Source: Anaerolineales bacterium UBA3001 (GTDB lineage: Bacteria; Chloroflexota; Anaerolineae; Anaerolineales; UBA11657). Taken from it: a DNA stretch of 12,063 nt. The position numbers were made by a program, and so were the translations under genes. How positions within the stretch are numbered: position 1 is the first letter of the stretch; each line of letters begins with the position of its first letter. The stretch covers positions 1,603-13,665 of the forward strand of contig DDZT01000040.1 of the NCBI GenBank assembly GCA_002346435.1, written 5' to 3'. Below, piece after piece: positions 6,513 through 12,063 of this stretch. The notes below the pieces were generated by a model, which did not search any database, had not been told where the DNA came from, and saw only the letters and a program-made list of their open reading frames with translations.

Positions 6513-8398
6513 ACTTTGTTTATCCTAGTGTACAGGAGCTCGTCTTTGACTGACTGTGCAGACTGGGTAGTCATACCGTTAACACCTATTAATTCAGTTA
6601 GACTTGCTTTACGTATCTGCTCTAAGGATCCGAAGTGTCTAAGAAGCGATTTACGGCGCTTGGGACCAATTCCCGGTATGCTTTCTAACTGTGAAGTGAT
6701 GCTGGATTTTCCGCGTCGGTGACGATGATGTTGTAATGCAAATCGGTGAGCCTCGTCTCTTATACGCTGAACAAGAAACATGCTCGAAGACCTGGCATTT
6801 AGCTTTACTGAGAGTTTTTGTTGTGGCAAATGCAATTCTTCCTTTTGTTTTGATATTGCTGCTACTGAGATTGTACTGGTTAGGCCGAACTCCTGTAGAA
6901 CATTTAGGGCAATACTAAGATGCCCTTTGCCTCCGTCTATAAGTAATAGGTCCGGGGCTTTTGCAAACGAATCGGTCGACTTTGGTTGGGGATGTTTTGT
7001 CTCTTGGTAGCTTAATAGTCTTCTAAACCTGCGCACCAACACTTCTTTCATACTAGCATAGTCGTCTGGGCCATTAATTGTACGTATTGTGAAACGACGA
7101 TAATGCGATTTGTTAGGAGTGCCTTTATGAAACACCACCATACTTCCTGTAATCTGCTCGCCCTGTGTGTGGGAAATATCAAAACACTCAATTCGATTAG
7201 GTGTTCTGGGTAATTTGAGACTTGATTTTAATTCGGCAAGGGCTATTTCCTGCTTTTGCGTGTCCAGGTGCCATTGAGATCGGACAGCATCCAAAGTCGC
7301 TGAAGCATTCTCTGTAGCCATTAGTATAAGCTTTCGTTTTGAACCACGCTGTGGGACGATTAATTTTGTCTTGGATTTAGACTGGAGGCCACTCAACCAT
7401 TTTTCAATAATTGGAGAGTCAGTTATTTGTTCTGGCAGTAGTATTTCACTCGGTATGAAGGTTGATACGTGATAGAATTGCTTCACAAATGCAGAAAGTA
7501 TTGACGGATTGTTTTGGTCAGCTGTACCTTCCAACAAATAGTAGTCGCGACCGATAAGCTTGCCTAATCGAACAAAAAACACTTGGACGCATGCATCGTT
7601 CTTTTTCCTTGCTAACGAGATTACATCGATATCTGTTTTATGAGAACCGATAATTTGCTGTTTAGCTACCACCTTGTCTATTGCCTGAAGTTGGTCTCGT
7701 AATACTGCGGCTCTTTCGTACCGCTGTTGTTTAGACGCAGAGCGCATTTCATGGCGGAGTCTCTTGACAACTGACTCCGTGCGACCCTGTAAGAAACTAC
7801 ACAAATCTTCTATCATTAGACGATAATCTTCTTCGCTAGTATTGCCAATACAAGGAGCATTGCACAAGTTTATATCCCAATATAAGCAAGCACGCTCGTC
7901 CGTTCCGGTAATCACTCTATCACAGGTTAAATAAGGGAATATTTTTCGCAGCAAACTTAGGCTTTGGTGAACTGCCCATACGTTTGTATAGGGGCCAAAA
8001 TAGCGATGTCCACTGCTTCTGTCCATTTTTTTTCGTGTGACAGTTACTTTTGGGTAACGATCTCCCCAGTGAACCTTTATATAAGGGTAGCGTTTATCGT
8101 CTTTCCAGCGCACATTGTATTTTGGTTTGTAACGGTTAATTAGGTTGTATTCTAATAGCAGAGACTCGAGATTAGAACTTTGGATAATCCAATCAATATC
8201 AGCAATTTTTCGCACGAGTTCGCGTGTGCGAGGACTGTGTTGTGATGAGTTTTGGAAGTAAGAACCCACTCTTTTTTTTATGTCTGCTGCTTTGCCTACA
8301 TACAGCACATTGCCATCCTCATCCTTCATTAAGTAGCAGCCAGGTCTGCTAGGCAGGCTTCCAGTGAGTTTGTTTGCTGAGTGCTTTTTGCTACACAT
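6509..8398 (-). CDS. uvrC: Excinuclease ABC subunit C
   Basis: UvrC makes both incisions beside bulky DNA lesions in nucleotide excision repair, working with UvrB. The 629-residue product is full length. The GIY-YIG nuclease (about 14-95) shows GCYLMKDEDGNVLYVGKA, with Y22, Y33, K36, R43 and E78 at the catalytic positions for the 3' cut. Cysteines C159, C171, C179 and C183 have the x11-x7-x3 spacing that I recall for the Fe-S cluster of E. coli UvrC. A UVR helix pair for UvrB contact lies at about 212-247. The RNase H-like endonuclease that makes the 5' cut has D407 (ECFDISH), D488 (LLIDGGKG) and H551 (RDEAHRFA). Tandem helix-hairpin-helix motifs (572-625) end the protein. The ATG at 8398 is 7 bases from an extended -10 box, so the mRNA is probably leaderless. 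It heads the minus-strand series. Confidence 0.97.
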   Translation of the reverse strand: MCSKKHSANKLTGSLPSRPGCYLMKDEDGNVLYVGKAADIKKRVGSYFQNSSQHSPRTRELVRKIADIDWIIQSSNLESLLLEYNLINRYKPKYNVRWKDDKRYPYIKVHWGDRYPKVTVTRKKMDRSSGHRYFGPYTNVWAVHQSLSLLRKIFPYLTCDRVITGTDERACLYWDINLCNAPCIGNTSEEDYRLMIEDLCSFLQGRTESVVKRLRHEMRSASKQQRYERAAVLRDQLQAIDKVVAKQQIIGSHKTDIDVISLARKKNDACVQVFFVRLGKLIGRDYYLLEGTADQNNPSILSAFVKQFYHVSTFIPSEILLPEQITDSPIIEKWLSGLQSKSKTKLIVPQRGSKRKLILMATENASATLDAVRSQWHLDTQKQEIALAELKSSLKLPRTPNRIECFDISHTQGEQITGSMVVFHKGTPNKSHYRRFTIRTINGPDDYASMKEVLVRRFRRLLSYQETKHPQPKSTDSFAKAPDLLLIDGGKGHLSIALNVLQEFGLTSTISVAAISKQKEELHLPQQKLSVKLNARSSSMFLVQRIRDEAHRFALQHHRHRRGKSSITSQLESIPGIGPKRRKSLLRHFGSLEQIRKASLTELIGVNGMTTQSAQSVKDELLYTRINKV

Positions 8399-8405
8399 CA
8401 GGAAG

Positions 8406-8414
8406 ATTGTAGCA
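8406..8414 (-). promoter_or_regulatory. Extended -10 promoter for uvrC (TGCTACAAT)
   Basis: Read on the minus strand, 8414 to 8406 is TGCTACAAT, an extended -10 element. Seven bases separate its end from the uvrC ATG, so transcription would begin at or within a base of the start codon. No convincing TTGACA-like -35 is seen at the usual distance, as is common for extended -10 promoters. It probably drives the whole minus-strand series. Confidence 0.6.
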
Positions 8415-8484
8415 CGTAGTTCGGTTATAAGCCGTAGTTTATTACGTCATGCAGACCTATTTATAGTTCATCACAATCTACCTG

Positions 8485-8493
8485 TGCTATAAT
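8485..8493 (+). promoter_or_regulatory. Extended -10 promoter for the LysM gene (TGCTATAAT)
   Basis: TGCTATAAT is a perfect extended -10. Eleven bases lie between it and the ATG at 8505, predicting a 5' leader of only about 4-5 bases, too short for a Shine-Dalgarno, and none is present. It is divergent from the uvrC promoter, with about 70 bases between the two boxes. The -35 region is weak. Confidence 0.65.
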
Positions 8494-8504
8494 CCACGAC
8501 TAAT

Positions 8505-10043
8505 ATGGGTAGAAAACTATATCTGAGGTTGTTAGCTAGTGTGCTTTTTGCAGCAATATCTAGTATCGTATATGCAAGGTCGTTGGCTGCTCCTCAACTT
8601 CAAACCAATTTGCTAACAAATCCTGGCTTCGAAAGCTCGTATGCTTCAGATGGTGTAGGCACCGGATGGTTAAAATGGACTGTTTCTGGTACACCTACAT
8701 TTAAACAAATAACTAGCACTACAGATACAAGAAGAGTATCTGAAGGGGCCAATGCCCAGCAGCTAGAAGGCGCAAATATTGCATACTCTGCGGGATTACA
8801 GCAGGGGGTCAACGGTCTAACAATCGGGAAGACTTATAAGTTTACAATGTATGGTCACGCATGGGCTAGTACCGGAGATGACTCAAGCGTTTCTACAGAC
8901 ACGGTTAATTTAAGAATAGGGATTGCTCCAGGTACTACATATGCGGCTGACCCCAATATTACCTGGTCAGGAGTTTACACCTATACAGACACATATAGTC
9001 TCATGAGTGTTGAAATTGTGGCTACTGATACCGTGGCAACAGTATTTACATGGGCGGAAGCTACTGCTGTTCGCAAACACAATGATGTGTATTGGGACAA
9101 TGCTTCGTTTGTGGAAGTTGGAGCTGTGGCGGCGACGGAAGCGAGTTCAGATTCTACAGTAGACGCAACTGCACAAACAGAACAAGCAACTCAAGATCCT
9201 AGCATGCTTGTGGCCCCAACTGATTTTCCTATGCCAACTCCTGACGATACTGGAAAGATTATTTATTATGTGAAGCCAAATGACAACTTAGTGCATATTG
9301 CAACTATTGCGTGTGGGGAAACTATTGAGTGTTTAGATGAAATCAGGGCGATGAATCCGAGCCTAACAGGTGACATTATATATCCTGGTCAGAAGTTGGT
9401 TATTGGTGAAGTGCAAAATAACAGTTCTACAAACGTAGAAGCAGAGATTAGTGAGACTCCTGAACCATCAGATAATACCACTGCTGATGTGCAAGATGCA
9501 GATTCCGCAGATAGTGTTGTTGAAGAAACAACTGAAGGAGCGGAAAACTTAGAACAAGACGTTGAAACTACTGGAGAAGCTATTGAATCAACTCCGACTC
9601 CAGAAGAAACAGGAGCTATCTGTGTGACATTGTATTCTGATCTTAATGGAAATGGAGTGCTGGATTCTGGAGAAATCTTAGTGGCTGATGGAATCTTCAG
9701 TCTTGTGGATTTGAATAGTGGCGAGACTGTTGACACTTACAACACTGACGGAAGTGAACCGTACTGTTTTAGTGATTTGGTTACAGGAACATATAGAGTG
9801 GTATCATCAGCTCCTGTTGGTCATACACCGACAACAAGAGTTGACTGGGACCTAACTCTAGCTACAGAAAGTACTGCAAACCTTGAGTTCGGAGCTCAGT
9901 TTACAGGAGAGGATTTAGAAACAGCTACTGTTGAGCCAGAAAACACCCCTCTTAGACCTGCTTTAATGGGAGCATTTGGAGTAATGTTGTTGTTGTCTGC
10001 TGCTGGTATAGCAGGATATATGGTTGTAAGTAGACGTAGATAA
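8505..10043 (+). CDS. Secreted multidomain LysM protein with C-terminal membrane anchor
   Basis: 512 residues, not a named gene. A signal peptide covers about 1-28 (basic GRKLYLR, then LLASVLFAAISSIVYA, possible cleavage after SLA). Residues 33-206 resemble a CenC/CBM4_9-type beta-sandwich: NLLTNPGFE start, a GW-W stretch, a DVYWDNASFVEV end. A Thr/Asp/Pro linker leads to a LysM domain (252-300, YYVKPNDNLVHIA...NPSL...IIYPGQKLVIG) that would bind peptidoglycan or related GlcNAc glycans. C270 and C276 within it could form a disulfide. An acidic Glu/Thr/Asp linker (301-370) precedes an SdrD/Cna-B-like domain (371-466) that opens with DLNGNGVLDSGE, an EF-hand-like calcium loop. A membrane helix (486-508) and SRRR tail end the protein, outside-facing by topology. 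Probably it links envelope glycan to the membrane; the role is inferred. No canonical LPXTG precedes the helix. Confidence 0.88.
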   Translation: MGRKLYLRLLASVLFAAISSIVYARSLAAPQLQTNLLTNPGFESSYASDGVGTGWLKWTVSGTPTFKQITSTTDTRRVSEGANAQQLEGANIAYSAGLQQGVNGLTIGKTYKFTMYGHAWASTGDDSSVSTDTVNLRIGIAPGTTYAADPNITWSGVYTYTDTYSLMSVEIVATDTVATVFTWAEATAVRKHNDVYWDNASFVEVGAVAATEASSDSTVDATAQTEQATQDPSMLVAPTDFPMPTPDDTGKIIYYVKPNDNLVHIATIACGETIECLDEIRAMNPSLTGDIIYPGQKLVIGEVQNNSSTNVEAEISETPEPSDNTTADVQDADSADSVVEETTEGAENLEQDVETTGEAIESTPTPEETGAICVTLYSDLNGNGVLDSGEILVADGIFSLVDLNSGETVDTYNTDGSEPYCFSDLVTGTYRVVSSAPVGHTPTTRVDWDLTLATESTANLEFGAQFTGEDLETATVEPENTPLRPALMGAFGVMLLLSAAGIAGYMVVSRRR

Positions 10044-10290
10044 AACACCCAAATAGTATTTACTAAAATATATTGTTCTACAATGTGGTGACAGTTGATT
10101 GTCTCGATGTTCAGTCGCTTGTGTAGATAACAAGTTTTTACGCCCACATCGTTACATCGCCTATGTTATGCGCTGCACATATACTTTGTTAGCTTTATGC
10201 ACAGGCAACGAATTTTAGTTGATATTGGATAAGCTTTGTTTAATAAATTGCTTGCTATGGCTTAGTGTGTCGTGATGCTATAATTTTTGT
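10044..10290 (+). other. 247-bp AT-rich intergenic region
   Basis: I see no coding frame, tRNA or convincing rho-independent terminator here. There are only weak symmetries, such as TAGTATTTACTA just after the LysM stop and GACA-N6-TGTC further on, without a GC-rich stem plus U-tract. The right end holds the promoter of the next gene. The length suggests that the glycosyltransferase is transcribed separately from the LysM gene. Confidence 0.6.
10276..10284 (+). promoter_or_regulatory. Extended -10 promoter for the glycosyltransferase (TGCTATAAT)
   Basis: TGCTATAAT, identical to the box before the LysM gene. Six bases separate it from an in-frame GTG at 10291, which would then sit at or next to the transcription start. 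If instead the ATG at 10321 is used, the leader would be about 30 bases but has no Shine-Dalgarno. Confidence 0.6.
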
Positions 10291-10304
10291 GTGCTAAAAC
10301 ACAA
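10287..10304. repeat. Perfect 6-bp inverted repeat over the transcription start
   Basis: TTGTGT-GCTAAA-ACACAA, a perfect 6+6 palindrome with a six-base spacer, spans the predicted transcription start and the GTG candidate. It could be an operator or a 5' hairpin, but so short a symmetry in AT-rich DNA may be chance. Confidence 0.35.
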
Positions 10305-12063
10305 CTCTAATAGTATCCGGATGGCAATTTCACTTCCACTAGCTACATTTGTGCTTCGAGTTATCGGATTAGATTATAGACCTCTATGGTGGGATGAGGG
10401 ACGTAATGTTTTTTTTGCTAACTTAGATTGGCAAAGTGCAGCAAATGTAGCTGTAAGAAGTGGGGATGTGAACCCACCTATATATAGGATGATCCTAAGT
10501 GCTTGGATGTCTTTTGTTAGCTCATCACCATTCACTATTAGGTTGCTTTCAGTTTTCTTTGGAGTAGTTACAGTTGCGCTGATATACAGGTTGGCAGTAG
10601 ATACATTTAATTGGCGTGTTGGTGCCATAACAGGTGTTTTGAGCGCGTGTGCACCTGCCCTCATTTATTATTCACAGGAAGCTAAAGGATACGCATTGAT
10701 GATACTAGCTGTTGTCTGGTCATCGTGGGTTTGGTACCGCCTTCATAGCTATGCGCTTGATAAACAACAAAATTTATGGTGGTCAGTACCTATTATTACT
10801 TTTATAGGCGTTGGCTCACATTACTTCTATTTTCTTTTTGTGTTCACACAAACAATGTGGACTGTAGTGTGGAGTTGGTTGCCAGATGGAAATAATAGAA
10901 CAACACCTAACACCACACATCTTGGTAAGTGGATAGTAATGCAGATATTAGGTGTAACGCCTGTTTTGGTTTACTCTTGGAACTCGATAGCGGTACTGAT
11001 GTCTGGCCAAAAAGGTAGTGATTCATCAGGAGGATTACCTTTCCATATTCCATCATTAGAAGATTTGGCACGATGGGGAGCTACAACAACACTAGAAGCG
11101 CCAAATCCTTACAGACATGCGGGCCTATTTCTTACTGATTTTTTCCATGAAAATATTGTTGGTCCGAACTCAACATCCACCCTGAGTTTGATAATTGGAA
11201 CAATAGTACTGGTAGCTATCTATATAGGTTTGAGACGATATTCTTCACAAGTGTTCCCTAAAAAAAATCTAGTAATGTGGGTGTTGGTACCGTCTACTAT
11301 TAGCTTGATATTTTCTTTTATGTTTAGTTATTATCATGCGAGATTTCTTGTTTTTGTCTTGCCAGCAATATTGTTGCTAATATCCAGTGGCTTACAGTCG
11401 TTATGGAAAAGAGGTAAAGTGCTATGTTTTGTAACTATGTTGTCTCTGTCAGTTGTGTGGACTGGATACCTGGCAAATTACTATACAGACCCCGGTGATA
11501 TTGATGAAGATTGGAGAGAGCTTGTAGATTACTTAGATCAAGCACATCGTTCTGGAGATCTCTTGGTTCATACTTATGATTGGATGCAAGGTTACATTCA
11601 TGCTTACACAAAGACGAATAACACCTTTGACTACTTTTATACTGCTGGACTAAACGCTGAGTCGCTTGCATCTACAACCGTAAATAGAGAAAGACTCTGG
11701 TTGCTAGACTATGAGAATACACCTTTTAGTTATGGAAATTGGCCTGGTGCTTGGATGCGTGAACATTATGCTCTAGCTGGCACACATATCTTTGGAAACG
11801 CTTCAATAAGCTCTTTTGTAAAACCCGACTATTTAGGGGGTGTTGAGATGAGTGTTAGTTTCTCTAATGGCATTGAAATGAGTTGGGTGCCAGTAGAACT
11901 TCAGAGAAAATCCGGAGATGCGGTTGCCGTAGAATTGGTTTTCGTCGCACCGAGTGCGAGAACTGATGCATATCAGATATTCTTGCATTTGTTAGATAGC
12001 GAAGGAAAACTGATTGTTGGTAATGATATTGGTCCATACAATAATTTGCGACCCACTGTGACA
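10291..12063 (+). CDS. GT-C glycosyltransferase, PMT/ArnT-like (3' end cut by right edge)
   Basis: The frame is open from a stop at 10273 to the window edge, 591 codons from the GTG at 10291. Membrane GT-C enzymes of this type move a sugar from a polyprenyl-phosphate donor to a lipid, glycan or protein outside the membrane. Counting from the GTG, the first helix (11-27) leads to LWWDEGRN with the D35-E36 pair expected for catalysis or metal binding. NPPIYR (61-66) and YYSQEAKGYALM (126-137) are further family motifs, and many hydrophobic helices follow to about residue 395. The last 180 or so residues are soluble, and the end (YQIFLHLLDSEGKLIVGNDIGPYNN) is a beta-rich extension that I associate with Chloroflexota enzymes of this class. 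The ATG at 10321 is the alternative start and would trim 10 residues before the first helix. The acceptor is unknown. Confidence 0.85.
   Translation, partial: MLKHNSNSIRMAISLPLATFVLRVIGLDYRPLWWDEGRNVFFANLDWQSAANVAVRSGDVNPPIYRMILSAWMSFVSSSPFTIRLLSVFFGVVTVALIYRLAVDTFNWRVGAITGVLSACAPALIYYSQEAKGYALMILAVVWSSWVWYRLHSYALDKQQNLWWSVPIITFIGVGSHYFYFLFVFTQTMWTVVWSWLPDGNNRTTPNTTHLGKWIVMQILGVTPVLVYSWNSIAVLMSGQKGSDSSGGLPFHIPSLEDLARWGATTTLEAPNPYRHAGLFLTDFFHENIVGPNSTSTLSLIIGTIVLVAIYIGLRRYSSQVFPKKNLVMWVLVPSTISLIFSFMFSYYHARFLVFVLPAILLLISSGLQSLWKRGKVLCFVTMLSLSVVWTGYLANYYTDPGDIDEDWRELVDYLDQAHRSGDLLVHTYDWMQGYIHAYTKTNNTFDYFYTAGLNAESLASTTVNRERLWLLDYENTPFSYGNWPGAWMREHYALAGTHIFGNASISSFVKPDYLGGVEMSVSFSNGIEMSWVPVELQRKSGDAVAVELVFVAPSARTDAYQIFLHLLDSEGKLIVGNDIGPYNNLRPTVT

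Noticed and set aside
8415..8439. Seven-base direct repeat CGTAGTT twice, 18 bases apart, between the divergent promoters
   Set aside because: Too short and too few copies to call an operator from this sequence alone.
10044..10110. Possible terminator after the LysM gene
   Set aside because: Only short AT-rich symmetries occur, with no stable GC stem followed by a T-run.
10374..10664. Minus-strand open frame of 96 codons
   Set aside because: It is antisense to the glycosyltransferase region that carries the WWDE, NPPIYR and YYSQEAKGYA motifs.

Overview
The window reads as a chromosomal segment from an AT-rich bacterium, roughly 40% GC by eye, with dense and mostly overlapping housekeeping and cell-envelope genes. 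The best taxonomic guess is the Chloroflexota (Anaerolineae, Caldilineae or marine SAR202-type). The basis is the Thr/Pro/Ser-rich linkers on secreted proteins, a LysM protein with a CBM-like N-terminus, a sortase with a conserved-looking cytoplasmic extension, a PMT-type glycosyltransferase with a C-terminal beta-rich region, and the form of MurJ. This is inferred from protein style, not from a marker-gene search.

Left and centre (8398 down to 1, minus strand) hold one nine-gene series: uvrC, a murJ-type flippase, a class I methyltransferase, a membrane-bound sortase, a small basic tail-anchored protein, prfA, prmC, tsaC, and the 5' part of a lipoprotein cut by the left edge. Four successive genes (uvrC to sortase) overlap by 4 or 11 bases, and prfA/prmC are 2 bases apart, so co-transcription and coupled translation are likely. 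prfA, prmC and tsaC form a translation module: release factor 1, the methylase of its GGQ glutamine, and the first enzyme of tRNA t6A synthesis. murJ, the methyltransferase and the sortase look like an envelope module.

At 8399-8504 lies a divergent promoter region. Rightwards on the plus strand come a secreted, membrane-anchored multidomain protein (CBM-like domain, LysM, acidic linker, EF-hand-like loop in an SdrD/Cna-B-like domain, C-terminal membrane helix) and, after a 247-base gap, a GT-C glycosyltransferase cut by the right edge.

The most notable observations are three. First, a shared extended -10 box, TGCTA(T/C)AAT, lies 6 to 11 bases before the start codons of uvrC, the LysM gene and the glycosyltransferase, which predicts leaderless or nearly leaderless mRNAs. 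Second, the MurJ homologue keeps the SRVLGxxRD signature but has lost several charged cavity residues known from E. coli MurJ. Third, a sortase and a LysM/TM protein lie close together without a canonical LPXTG motif. I saw no mobile element, phage, CRISPR, defence system or RNA gene. The window is mostly ordinary.
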